A DNA stretch of 64,000 nucleotides from Clytia hemisphaerica. Lineage: Eukaryota; Cnidaria; Hydrozoa; Leptothecata; Clytiidae. This document shows, one piece after another, positions 38,401-45,479 of the stretch; the stretch's first letter is position 1, and each line of letters begins with the position of its first letter. The translations under genes were made by a program, and so were the position numbers. The stretch covers positions 310,001 through 374,000 of the forward strand of contig CACVBU010000354.1 of the NCBI GenBank assembly GCA_902728285.1, given 5' to 3'. Under the pieces are notes generated by a model that saw only the letters and a program-made list of their open reading frames with translations, was not told the DNA's origin and ran no database searches.

Positions 38401-39761
38401 GGCAAATTGACCGACGCCGCGACGGGTATCTGCAGCGGTTTAGGCTATCTGATATTCCGATGGCGTATTGGCGGCCGCCCACGCTAAAGCATACTGTCAA
38501 TTGGTAACCCCCCCCCCCCCGGAGTGTCACCTCAGCTCAATGCAGTTTGATTCAAGTACAGTATTTCAAAATGGATAAGGTTGATTAGCGGGTGGAGAGT
38601 CAAGAGTCAAGAGTTATGACTTTCCCTTGTCTTGAAAATCTAATGTTCCAAAACTTTCAACTAAAAAAATGCTAAAAAATTGGCTTTCGTCTTTTTTTAT
38701 TATATCTTATAAACACTTTTTTCAGAACCACGATGAAAAGAAAAGCAAAACTGACTGAATATGCTGCCAAAAAAGTGATTGACAGGTCTAGAAAATGATT
38801 GACAGGCCCGGGTTAGATATTTCCGTGAGCAATCTCGTTATATTTATCAAAAGTAATATACTTGTGGAAAGCCCAATTATTCTACTTTTTCGAATGCTGT
38901 GTCATGGAATTTTTTTAACAATTAAATAGAACGGGGTTTCCTCTGATGTAAACAAACCTCGAGTCCTATCCTGAAAATTGACATTGAGCGTAGAAAAAAA
39001 GACAAATGAAACTATTTTCCTTTTTAATTCATATTTCCAATAATTAAGTACTTGACCTGTCCCTCTTCACTGTATTATAAAAAGAAAAAGACAAAATACA
39101 TATAAAAGAGCGTCCCACTACCGTCCCACCTTAGCGTCCCACTACCGTCCCACCTTAGCGTCCCACCTTAGCGTCCCACTACCGTCCCACTTTAGCGTCC
39201 CACTACCGTCCCACTACCGTCCCACTTGAGCGTCCCACTACCGTCCCACTTTAGCGTCCCACTACCGTCCCACCTTAGCGTCCCACTACCGTCCCACTTG
39301 AGCGTCCCACTACCGTCCCACTTGAGCGTCCCACTACCGTCCCACCTTAGCGTCCCACTACCGTCCCACCTTAGCGTCCCACTACCGTCCCACCTTAGCG
39401 TCCCACGACCGTCCCACTTTAGCGTCCCACCTTAGCGTCCCACTACCGTCCCACCTTAGCGTCCCACTACCGTCCCACTTGAGCGTCCCACCTGAGCGTC
39501 CCACCTGAGCGTCCCACCGTCCCACGTCCCACTTCTCCAGTATGCCCGCCCATAGTGTTTTGAAAACTCGAAACTCTCATAAAACAACTTTGAAATTTTC
39601 GTAAAAAATTGGTTTTTTGTTTTGGATTTAATTTCAAGTGATCAGGAGCCTTCTCCAACAACAGCAATCAGATATAGTCATACTTACCTTGTCTCTACAG
39701 GGAAGCAGAGAAAGCCTTAAAAGTCTTGTTAGCATGCACGCCGAAATCCCCGTCACCTTGA
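14442..39761 (+). CDS. HEAT-repeat protein, HEATR4-like (27 exons)
   Basis: Exons: 14442-14534, 14919-14993, 15549-15623, 15910-16017, 17187-17380, 17781-17818, 18032-18096, 18251-18389, 19124-19152, 19543-19683, 20187-20282, 20582-20925, 21127-21179, 21813-21892, 22342-22404, 23231-23287, 23446-23509, 25259-25309, 25674-25744, 26073-26255, 26507-26599, 28532-28568, 28922-29001, 29425-29498, 34486-34537, 35517-35698, 39701-39761 (stop TGA). All junctions are GT-AG and phases chain without a break, giving about 865 aa. Residues 1 to about 530 are charged and low in known domains. From about 551 on (VRDEGKVWLLRYESAKALLH) there are helical HEAT-type repeats, such as DLEVRVEAALALAHLCIKN and DRDESVRAEGIISLATLQV. 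HEAT solenoids are protein-binding scaffolds. The HEATR4 assignment is inference from overall build. The start at 14442 is only the first usable ATG, and upstream exons may exist. The limits of exon 12 are the least certain. Confidence 0.75.
17528..17694. mobile_element. Short TIR element with TTCGCG motifs
   Basis: The left end ACCTTATTTTCGCGAGAAG and the right end CTTCCCTTAAGGT are imperfect inverses. Inside, TTCGCGGAATTAATTT and its inverse AAATTAATTCCGCAAAA alternate. It resembles the CTTAAGGT-ended elements at 3364 and 61651. It lies in intron 5 of the HEAT-repeat gene. Confidence 0.65.
19759..19911. mobile_element. Tigger-like MITE, CAGTG ends
   Basis: A 153-bp stretch flanked by TA. 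The left end is CAGTGAGTCTCCTTAACTC and the right end GAGTTGAAGAGCTTCCACTG. TTCGAGTTA or its inverse recurs internally. A second, more worn copy follows at about 19965-20109 and shares the GAGTTATAGAGGTTCGAGTT block. The end structure fits pogo/Tigger non-autonomous elements. Confidence 0.7.
19965..20109. mobile_element. Second, degenerate Tigger-like MITE copy
   Basis: The right half is nearly identical to 19840-19911 (AGGAAACATTCGAGTTATAG, TTCCACTG end). The left end has decayed around GACAGACTTCGAGTTAAGG. Duplicated flanking sequence (TATGAATTACT) suggests a local tandem duplication that included the element. Confidence 0.55.
21367..21572. mobile_element. 206-bp MITE with TAGACCTTTTCA ends
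   Basis: TAGACCTTTTCACAAATAAC is matched by the inverse end TTTATGAAAAGGTCTA. Inner inverted blocks ACTTGCCTCGT and ACGAGGCAAGT extend the arms to about 45 bp. No coding sequence. It lies in the intron between exons 13 and 14 of the HEAT-repeat gene. Confidence 0.85.
22568..22879. mobile_element. G-run-rich TIR element (TTAGGTTCC family)
   Basis: The ends TACTCTTAGGTTCCAAATAA and TTATTTGGAACCTAAGAGTA are perfect inverses. Between them AATAAACGGGGGG or a variant occurs about six times, giving seven or so runs of five to ten G on the plus strand. This is strong G-quadruplex potential inside an intron of the HEAT-repeat gene. The short relative at 5649-5747 has the same ends. Confidence 0.85.
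23737..23790 (+). repeat. Dispersed repeat end (GGGCCTATGAAT motif)
   Basis: The stretch TACAATCGGGCCTATGAAT with AATTTGAAGCTACTGAAG also occurs at 27866-27905 in the same direction and at 29668-29712 inverted. It marks the end of a dispersed repeat linked to the 155-bp satellite. Confidence 0.55.
23892..24411. mobile_element. 520-bp TIR element full of TTCCCGnnCGGGAA palindromes
   Basis: The left end ACAGTCGGTACCACTACATG and the right end CATGTGGTGGTCCCGACTGT are inverse, with arms of about 70 bp (AGGCAACTATTGCCTTAA on both). The palindrome-like motif TTCCCGAACGGGAA and variants recur about nine times. Small minus-strand open frames here are by-products of the repeats. Confidence 0.85.
27170..28346. 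mobile_element. Element built of GGTACTAAGTTG motifs
   Basis: The motif CTTAGTACC, or its inverse GGTACTAAGTTG, recurs roughly ten times between 27177 and 28340. Examples are CACCACTTAGTACCCTGGTA, CCACCGTTAAGTACCCTGT and CCACAACTTAGTACCGAC. The outer copies face each other. A second repeat (27668-27905) sits inside. The boundaries are approximate. The small plus-strand frame at 28044-28379 falls within it and has no domain. Confidence 0.5.
27668..27905 (-). repeat. Single inverted copy of the 155-bp satellite unit
   Basis: Read on the minus strand it matches the unit at 29712-30410 (GAACAAGTGTGCCAAATTTC, CAGCCACATCTG and the CTCCAGGTTGCCCCGAAG block). It ends in the same AATTGGACCTATAAATAATT border. 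It therefore forms an inverted pair with that array across exons 22-24 of the HEAT-repeat gene. Confidence 0.75.
29712..30410 (+). repeat. Tandem satellite, unit about 155 bp, about 4.6 copies
   Basis: The landmark GATATTCACCCAAGGAACAA recurs at 29719, 29875, 30030, about 30170 (deleted unit) and 30328. Each unit also carries GAAGTCTCCAGGCTGCCCC and TTTTGGCGAAAAACTCG. The 224-codon minus-strand frame and its plus-strand partners only reflect the array, since the unit length is close to a multiple of three. Short (ACAGAC)n sequence follows. Confidence 0.9.
30470..31113. repeat. Diverged two-copy tandem repeats next to the pogo element
   Basis: A hairpin at 30474-30502 (GGACCTACCCCGG / TGGGGTGGAGGTCC) is followed by (GTTA)n. 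Two about 170-bp units follow, each with ATTAGTTTTTTCTGATTTTT or a variant. Two further units carry ATCTATAAGAA, ATCAATGTT and GAAAATGTCACGGT. A GGTAGGTCC piece at 34265, beyond the pogo element, may be the other end of the same older repeat. Confidence 0.5.
31438..31683. mobile_element. MITE inserted at the 5' end of the transposase gene
   Basis: The ends ACTGGGTGTCCACTGAAAAG and the inverse TTTTTTCCAGTGGACACTCAGT pair imperfectly. TAAGTTCGTCGCAAA is mirrored by TTTTGCGAC..GAACTTA inside. Its right arm supplies the first in-frame ATG of the transposase frame (31653). Confidence 0.75.
31698..33770 (+). CDS. Pogo-like DDE transposase with C2H2 and Tudor-like domains
   Basis: Cut-and-paste transposase acting on the ends of its own element. 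The frame is open from 31653, but its first 15 codons lie in or against a MITE arm, so ATG 31698 (MNARGKKYKQMAF) is preferred (690 aa). Counted from 31653, the domains are: a C2H2 zinc finger near residues 62-82 (CSYCSKRF..HLQFKH); a psq-type helix-turn-helix near 160-195 (AQFKATVIEKMM..SQSNISKWLKN); a CENP-B-like second DNA-binding part to about 300; and the DDE_1 catalytic core with Asp336 (FNVDQSPLPF), Asp453 (VLFLDNLTAQ) and Asp489 (LWQVVDAGIAQ). After a Glu-rich linker comes a Tudor/chromo-like barrel near 650-698 (GMKVKVLYEHGWCEGEI..VSFVDGDDDFIPEDEV). The frame has no stops and all three acidic residues are present, so it may be active or recently active. Domestication is less likely because the terminal repeats remain. 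Confidence 0.9.
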   Translation: MNARGKKYKQMAFGSWKGFKRTVIHNNKELELKVNETAADVEKNVQCSYCSKRFKSNGNLVNHLQFKHLEEQESQENLSCDLASNSSITRDRTKAIVRSVVAKLVSDVVDNVERASPAEDCVIVEDKPKAKSNRRGQNRRNKYTAQFKATVIEKMMPGVLKEHLVEEYNVSQSNISKWLKNKDKIFKEVADSNRKTLTKMRVGTKYVRLYSELLTEVRKARSRGYLVNFNWIWTKARKIYRKQEENPDANVRKHVITTFLRRYNIRMRARQRNRKYSKEHFRVALTKWHGSTRERLIRTGLNDDYDQKWGRFRPTNRFNVDQSPLPFVIDHKRTYEIIEKKKQRYNKVWIQQPGSGLDKRQCTLQVCIRAEGEQPKLAIIFRGTGKGIKETERLSYHPDVDIYFQKNAWADTEFSVEWVNKTLAKVVAGVDRYVLFLDNLTAQQTTEFKEAVSSQNGVCWFGLPNATDLWQVVDAGIAQLLKTLTKKEQDDWLMDDENSDKWYGHTEDKKSFTASERRILISHWCGEAWKKVISGTYDSFIKGCWERTGCLITADGSEDEKIKPESLSDYKVPPPIDYVEATISVAVANVVPEVIIDPSIELEPEPEVELEEEEDPTDEEEVQLDREEDRTFADEMVGMKVKVLYEHGWCEGEIVYFNKALQEYKVSFVDGDDDFIPEDEVGTADVQVII
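35858..36062 (+). repeat. 24-bp minisatellite, left arm
   Basis: The unit is GTGGGACGGTAGTGGGACGC plus TAAG, about eight copies with some half units. It is the inverse complement of the array at 39110-39530. The frame encoding SVPLPSHL repeats is a by-product of a unit length divisible by three. Confidence 0.95.
36333..36400 (+). pseudogene. tRNA-Lys-like pseudogene or SINE head
   Basis: TAGCTCAGTCGGTAGAGCAT is a canonical D arm and A box, and GGTCCAGGGTTCGATTCCC a canonical T arm and B box; this flank is typical of lysine tRNAs. The anticodon stem (TCAGATTCAAGGTCAGG) does not pair and the acceptor stem (GACTAAC against ACACGTA) is lost. It is not expected to make a working tRNA, though the internal promoter boxes look intact. 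Confidence 0.65.
36431..36512 (+). repeat. 21-bp tandem repeat, about 4 copies
   Basis: GATCAAAAATATTTCAGACCT is repeated three times plus a partial fourth copy. It follows the tRNA-like sequence inside the minisatellite-bounded element. Confidence 0.9.
37270..37830 (+). repeat. 27-bp palindrome-containing tandem array
   Basis: About 20 copies of a unit such as TTTTCCTTGGAAAATACGCA plus ACAACTA, with GACCAGT or GTCTAGT variants. Each unit contains the near-perfect palindrome ATTTTCCTTGGAAAAT. The variants form a higher-order pattern that repeats between 37500 and 37800. Confidence 0.9.
38190..38276 (+). pseudogene. tRNA-Leu/Ser-like pseudogene
   Basis: GCTGCGTGGCCGAGTGGATA is a typical long-variable-arm tRNA 5' half, and GAGTTTGAATCCTATACGGG resembles its T arm. 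The anticodon stem does not pair and the T stem is poor. The acceptor halves GCTGCGT and GTGCGAC pair only with wobbles and one mismatch. It is a decayed tRNA or a tRNA-derived repeat head, not a functional gene. Confidence 0.55.
38388..38522. repeat. GC-rich block between a G run and a C run
   Basis: The block starts with GGGGGGGG followed by CAGTCAGGCAAATTGACC and ends GTCAATTGGTAACCCCCCCC. The two ends are imperfect inverses. The inside (GACGCCGCGACGGGTATCTG, GGCGGCCGCCCACGC) is far richer in GC than its surroundings. Most likely a small nested TIR element. Confidence 0.5.
39110..39530 (-). repeat. 24-bp minisatellite, right arm
   Basis: About 17 copies of CGTCCCACTACCGTCCCACC plus TTAG, the complement of the left array at 35858-36062. 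TTGAG and TTTAG variants are interspersed. The apparent 69-codon frame of SVPLPSHL repeats is not a gene. Confidence 0.95.
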
Positions 39762-39935
39762 GTTAAATACACAAGCAATCGGACAAAAAGGTTTGTCAAG
39801 AAGATTCATTTGCTTTGTCTTTATCTTTATTCTCTCATTTTGTTCGAAAATCCGTCGATTTTACCCGCTAATAGGGCTTTTTTTTGGCATATCTGTGCCT
39901 ATAGAGTGTACCATGGAGCTCTTTGCCCTTCTTGG

Positions 39936-39941
39936 AATAAA
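39936..39941 (+). terminator. Candidate poly(A) signal of the HEAT-repeat gene
   Basis: AATAAA lies about 175 bases after the TGA at 39759-39761. It is the first perfect hexamer downstream, but its use is inferred. Confidence 0.4.
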
Positions 39942-40298
39942 CTTTCCTCTAGAAACAGATTATTCCAAGTTCTTCTAACACTCTTTATATTTCATTGAAT
40001 GGAAAAGAATTGCTTGAAGGAATTTGATTAAACACTCATTTAACTCCAAATTTATAATTGATAGACGTCTCCATTAGTTTTTACTCTTGCTAAATAACTT
40101 CCCAATGGAGAAACCAGCCTTAATTGGATATTGAAGATTAAATATTTTTATAATACTTTTTTTCTAGCTTTAATTTTCACCTCTGTTATTTTAGCGATCT
40201 GGATTAAGTGTTGGAACGTTAGACTTTGTCGGTGTGTTATTGTAAAATCTTATTTAAATATTTTATATATGATCAATCAGAAATCTTCGCTTTACATT

Positions 40299-40727
40299 CG
40301 GGGGGGGGGCACTCCAGGTAAGTGACCTACCGGACGTACCCTTAAGGGTAGGTCTTTTTGACTTTGGAAAGTGCACTGTAAGGGTTGATTTGTGAGCAAG
40401 TGTAAAATTTGAGAAAATACCAAATTTTCAGGTAAAATTTGAGAAATTTCAAAAAATTTTGCCCTGAAAGTGCACTGTAAGGGTTGATTTGTTAGCAAGT
40501 GGGAAAAAGTGTACTGTAAAGGTGTAAAATTTGAGAAAATACCAAATTTTCAGGTAAAATTTGAGAAATTTCAAAAACTTTTGCCCTGAAAGGGGCAAAC
40601 AATTTCGAAAAATTGCACTATAAGGGTCGATTTTCAGCCAAATCTTTCCTGCACTGTAAGGGTCCGATTTTAGAGACCTGATTTTTGGCCGAACGTACGG
40701 TCGTTTTCAAAATCGAATGCCCCCCTG
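40299..40727. mobile_element. TIR element with G-run ends and 10-bp direct flanks
   Basis: The element is flanked on both sides by GCTTTACATT (40289-40298 and 40728-40737), a likely target-site duplication. The ends CGGGGGGGGGGCACTC and GAATGCCCCCCTG are inverse. Inside, a roughly 120-bp unit with GTGCACTGTAAGGGTTGATT and AAATTTGAGAAA is repeated about twice. No protein. Confidence 0.75.
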
Positions 40728-41503
40728 GCTTTACATTATGATACCAGTGAGGGAAGTTCAAAAAAAGTACGGCATTGCAGATAGGAAGAAATCCCTGATT
40801 CTTCCGGTTATTATTCACATACTAAGTGTTTATTTAGTGAAGTGAAATTCATCTTAGTTAAGAAGAAAATGAGTTTTAGCAAGTTCCTTGGTTTTAGCGA
40901 ACCTATAGGAAAAATGTTGTAGAATCGGGAGGGATTTTTTAATGAGTTGATTTTCAGCATCGACCTTTTAGTGACGTTAGAGAATTTGATTTATTTTAGT
41001 GTGTATTTAGATAATGTTTAAATTTATTTATTGATTAATTTATTGTTGTGAAGATTTGGTTTACCTTTTTTGGATTTAATACATTAAATTGTCTTCTGTC
41101 CTGTGATACTTTGCTACTGAGACTTCCTGAATATAAAAGCTTTTTTCTCAGAGATGGGCTAAAGGTATTATTTTGAGTTCTACTTCGGTGTTGAAAATTA
41201 TGTATGTATTAGACATATGTATGTATTATTGCACCCCGCTAAGGTCAAATCAAAGATTCATAAATGATGCTTTATGCCTCTCTGTTTGATTCTCAACATA
41301 CTTTCGGGTAGACAGCTGAAGAAAAGTTAGCCTTTGGGTCGTTTCTGATTGCGGTTGCAAACCTACTGAATAATACTATGGTTCTCTATAGTGACTCGTG
41401 TTCCACTCTTTTCTAGAAAACAAATATCAAAGTAAACAAAGTAGATAATAATTTACACAAAAGGAATCATTTAACAACAACCATATCATTACAAGCATCA
41501 ATC

Positions 41504-43073
41504 ATGAAGCAATCTTTGAATCCCAGAGATAGCGGTAAATACATTGCAGAGAATACCAAATATGTTCAAATTCAGCACAAGGAAATTCCAAAAGCAGCTC
41601 TCAGACTGAAAGAAGTGATGGGTAGAAACAAATATTCAATCAAGAAATGGAAAGAATGGCCTCTTCATCCTAAAGCAATGAATGATGATACTCTGCATTG
41701 GATATTGACCGTTGACACATTAAATTTTTCATTTTGGTTGCCTAGGAACGAGCCTCAGTTTCAAGTCGAGTACAAAGGGAAGACGTATGAAGATTATGAA
41801 GCACTGTGCGCATGCGTAAATCGAGCAGTCGAGGTAAACAGCAATTAATTAGCTACACGCTTTTTATAAGAACATCGAATAGTTTTAATAGCCTCTGGAT
41901 GTGCTAAACTCTTTGTGTTTTAAGCCAAAAAATGTTCTTAAAATGTTATTAATTTCACCATTTCGTGAGCATTTTTGTCCATTTCTAAGAAATCAGTTGT
42001 TTTTAGAGGTCGCAAAGCCTTTAAATGTTCTTAACTTTTTCCTAGTATTTTGGCCATTGAAGCCTTATGTTCTTATATAGTTTGTTCTTATAAAAAACAT
42101 GTATTTGCTTAGTATCACTTTAGCACGGGGTTTATTTAAAGAAGACTGGATGGCCGCGATCAAGTAGCCCGCTCGTAAATGGTAATTCTCAATGTTGAGC
42201 TTTTCTATAAGCGGAATGTAAAGCTGTTGGCCAGGTGTTAGTATTCCGTTTTAAATTTTATTTTTCAACTCCAAGTAGTTCAATTCTATTTGGAACACAG
42301 GTTGTCATGCTGTAGCAAACGGTAAAATTAAAAATGGCTTTTTTAAAAATCTAATTAATAATCTAACTTTCGAATTTTTTCAGGAAGGAATCCTCATAAC
42401 GACTGCTTCTTACAACAAAGAAATCTCCCTGGAAACGGTTAATCAAGTGTTTCGATCATCCAATGGGACAACACTTCCCATGCTCAAACAACGGTGGGAA
42501 AATCTACGCCAAGTGGGTTTAGTGCTATGTGAAAAATTTAACGGAAATTTCGCGAATGTTATCAAGGAAGCTGGTGAAGATGTAGAGAAACTTATAGAAC
42601 TTGTCACGACTAATTTTTCTTGTTTCAACGATGTTGGTTGTTTTGAAGGGCAGCCAGTACAGTTCCAAAAACGAGTACAAATTCTAATTGCGGATATTTG
42701 GGCCTGCTTCGAAGCAACCGGACACGGCCGTTTCCGTAATATTCACCATTTAACTATGTTTCCAGATTACCGGGTCCCTCAAGCATTGTTATCCCTGGGT
42801 GTGGTCACGTACACGGATGAGTTTATGAAACGTGTGCAGAGTGAGAAATTACTCCCACACGGAGAGCGCGAAGAAATGGAAATACGTGGTTGTTCTATTC
42901 ACGCTATTGAGCTTTTACGGGAACATTTAAATAAAAGTTTAATGGGCGTTGAAAATGAGGAACCCATTCTTAATTCAGTATTGATCGACTTTTATTTATG
43001 GGATTTTGCTACCGAGAATGCTTCGGATCTTGGAAGCTTCCCTGAACATCGCACGAGGTCTATTTATTATTGA
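41504..43073 (+). CDS. QNG1: Queuosine 5'-phosphate N-glycosylase (queuosine salvage)
   Basis: Releases the base queuine from queuosine 5'-monophosphate so that animals, which cannot make queuine, can reuse it for tRNA modification (DUF2419 family, human C9orf64). Exon 1 is 41504-41833 and exon 2 is 42384-43073, GT-AG and phase 0, giving 339 aa; the human protein is about 341 aa. Conserved blocks include LNPRDSGKYIAEN at the start, VDTLNFSFW near residue 75, YKGKTYEDYEALCACVNRA at the exon end, TTASYNKEISLETVNQVFR, the FEGQPVQFQKRVQILIADIW block, MFPDYRVPQALLSLG, EIRGCSIHAIELLRE and the C-terminal IDFYLWDFATE with RTRSIYY. The start is supported because homology begins within the first five residues. 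No break is seen. The only intron carries a MITE (41856-42101). Confidence 0.96.
41856..42101. mobile_element. 246-bp pogo-related MITE in the QNG1 intron
   Basis: The ends CACGCTTTTTATAAGAAC and GTTCTTATAAAAAACATG are near inverses flanked by TA, and the first bases match the pogo element at 31116. GTTCTTA or TAAGAA recurs about eight times, with TTTTGGCCATTGAAGCCTTA shared with the RPS9 intron copy. Confidence 0.8.
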
Positions 43074-43233
43074 CTGGACATAACATGATTTTACAAATGT
43101 TCTAGTTGTCAGATATGATTTATATATGATATTATATTTACTACGAAAAGAAAGTAATCCTAGAAATCAACTGAGTTTGTTCCTACCAAATCTTCTTAAC
43201 TACAGAAGGCGAGATTTCATTAAAGTTCAAACT

Positions 43234-43239
43234 ATGAAT
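43234..43239 (+). terminator. Candidate poly(A) signal of QNG1
   Basis: AATAAA about 160 bases after the QNG1 stop codon, the nearest perfect hexamer. Inferred only. Confidence 0.4.
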
Positions 43240-43639
43240 AAAGCGTAGAATAGGACAAGATGGTCAAATTCATTAAAGTTAGCTAAGAATAAGAGAAGCC
43301 CTACATGGAAATTACAAAGGATTTGACATTTGCTCCGGAGCTCAAGCCTTCTAGCTGGTTTAATTCAGGAGTGTGCAGGTGATTTCTCTTTGTCATTATT
43401 ATTACCACCCTTCGATCTTCCTGTCATCCTCGTCTAAAGACCTAGGTCGGAAACATACAATAACCCTCCCTCTACAGCTCACGGTCGACCATCGCTGTCT
43501 CCAATTCTCCCAACTCGAGCCCTGTTGTTCTTTTTAAAATATCTGCAAAGGTATGTTTTCTCAGACGCTTTGGGCCAGCAAAACACCAGATTAGCAGATC
43601 AGATATAACTTCCTGTTTCGAGCGGAAACAGTGTCCAGA

Positions 43640-45180
43640 GAAGGTAAGCATTCTGCAGGTCAGGACAGTTGAAATTCTTGGAAGTCCGTTATAGGTTTAT
43701 ACATTTTTTCTCTAGATGTTGAATCAAAAGTCAACAAAACATAAGAAAGCATCTTACGCCGTATCGCTAGGACTTTGGAAAGAGTGATTTTACCTTTGCG
43801 GAAACCGTTTTGGTTTTTCCTAAAAAGTAGCTCAAGTACAGGCACAATGCGCCTTAGAATCATTTCATCATATATCTTGGCAGCGAGTGGCATCAACGTT
43901 ATGCCTCTATGATTAGAACAGGGATAACACCACCTATTAACGAAGCAGATGGTGGACTGGAGTTTTCAAAGGTGCGGTTACAAAACTCAAGGAGAAGATC
44001 AAGAACTAAGACTGGGTCTTAGTAAGTAAAGAGTGAAAGCTTTGAAATGATTTAACTAGTTTTCTCTTCTTTTTTTGGAAGAGCCTTCTTTTAGCTGGAT
44101 GGAAGGGTGATCCTTTATGACCTTCGTTAATTGTCTTCCATGCAGCGGAATGTTGATGGGAGATATGCAAATTTGAAATGGAATCAATCTTTCCCTGAAT
44201 AAAAATTGCTTGAGCATTGAGATAGGCATCATCCCGACGCTTTTGAGCATTTGAAAGGAGTCTAGATGTATTCCTTGTAGGACGAGTTTGGTGTTTGTTC
44301 TACGCCTCTATGAGTGCTTTGCGTGCGTCATAAAGAAGGTTATTTTCAAAGAGATTTTTTGCTTCTTGGGTAAAAGAGAGAGACTGATTTCTTTATTGGC
44401 CTTGATCAGTGTTTGGTATTTGTTCTCTGGATCATCATCTGGCTTAGAGAGCATATCAAATCTATTTTTAACCTCAACAGGTGTATGTATGACGAAGATC
44501 AGAGTTAGTTTAAAGCTGTTGCCAGTTTATTGTTTTCATTGGGTCAGGTCTTGGCTTTTTAGAAGATCTGAGGCTGAGAGAGACGTGATAAGAGACTACT
44601 TTGTGATATGAGCCTACAGGGGGGAGAATAAGATTGCGAACATTCCTAACTCCATTTAGTGCGAACAAGAATATAATCAATTTGGGATTTGCTTTCGGAA
44701 AGGTGTTGAAAAAACCAAAGTTTAAAAGCTTTTTTCGTGAAAAATGTGTTTGTTGCAAATAATTGAAATTGCTGCGTAAAATCAAAGAGTTTGTTCCCGT
44801 TTCTATTGGTAAGCTTGTGAAAAGAAAATGGTACATCGTCCAGACCAACCTGCGCATTCAAGTTGCCACAATAAGAAAATTGTACGCTGGTGTATTGATA
44901 TAGAGATAGAGAAGAATAGAAATTATCCACATTGATCTCGTCTGAAACATTTGTGGGGCTGTAACAGGAAGTCAATGTCGTTTTTGGGTTACTGTTAAAT
45001 TCAACAACAATAATACGATCGGAAATCTTTGTAAGTGAAAGTGAATTTTTAAAAGCATTCGGAGAGAGCAAGATACCGATATCTCCGATAGTAGTTCCTT
45101 GAGAATTTCGCCAAGTTGATGTTGTTACAAGTTTATTTTTACCAAGCTTTTTGTTTTGAAATTTGACATTAGGATGAAAG
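43640..45180 (-). pseudogene. Decayed LINE (non-LTR retrotransposon), EN and RT parts
   Basis: On the minus strand the upstream part (45180-44646) encodes an endonuclease-like segment: STWRNSQGTTIGDIGILLSP, then SDRIIVVEFNSNPKTTLTS with CYSPTN, and IDYILVR. This is the exonuclease-endonuclease-phosphatase fold of LINEs. The downstream part (43896-43660) encodes MMPLAAKIYDEMILRRIVPV and FRKNQNGFRKGKITLSKVLA, the RT region before the catalytic YADD box. Stops and frameshifts lie between them, and the catalytic RT core is absent, so the copy is dead. It lies just 3' of QNG1 on the opposite strand. Confidence 0.8.
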
Positions 45181-45479
45181 GATCCTGTGTTCCTGAAGAC
45201 TGAGAACGTCGATTTTTTTGCTTTGAAAAACAGGAAAAAGCTCCTGTTTACGACTATTAGTTAGAGAAAGAGAGCGCGCATTGAAAATGCTAAATATCAC
45301 AGGATGTTTACACGCAAGAAGTTTTGATTTTTTATTGTTGGTTCTGAACTCTTTCCTATCACCACCTTCTCGCTCAGTAGAGACTGGAGAAGACGGTTCA
45401 TCGATCTCAAGGGAAACAAGGTTTTAGGTTGGAGAAGCAGGGGCTTGAACCTTGGTGCTGTTAAGAGAGGTCATGATCG

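Larger units (their letters stand above)
35844..39545. mobile_element. 3.7 kb element bounded by inverted minisatellite arms
   Basis: The outer ends GCATACTGGAGAAGTGGGAC and the inverse GTCCCACTTCTCCAGTATGC are perfect complements. Each runs directly into a 24-bp minisatellite in opposite orientation (35858-36062 and 39110-39530). Similarity continues past the arrays for about 40 bp (GGGACGCTC..TTTTGT.TTTTT on both inner sides). The interior has two tRNA-like sequences, a 21-bp and a 27-bp tandem array and a GC-rich island, but no credible protein. It fills most of the last intron of the HEAT-repeat gene. The class is not recognised. Confidence 0.7.

Noticed and set aside
39226..39435. Frame of SVPLPSHL repeats (and its partner at 35759-36124)
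   Set aside because: Produced by a 24-bp minisatellite whose length is a multiple of three. No start context, splice partner or homologue.
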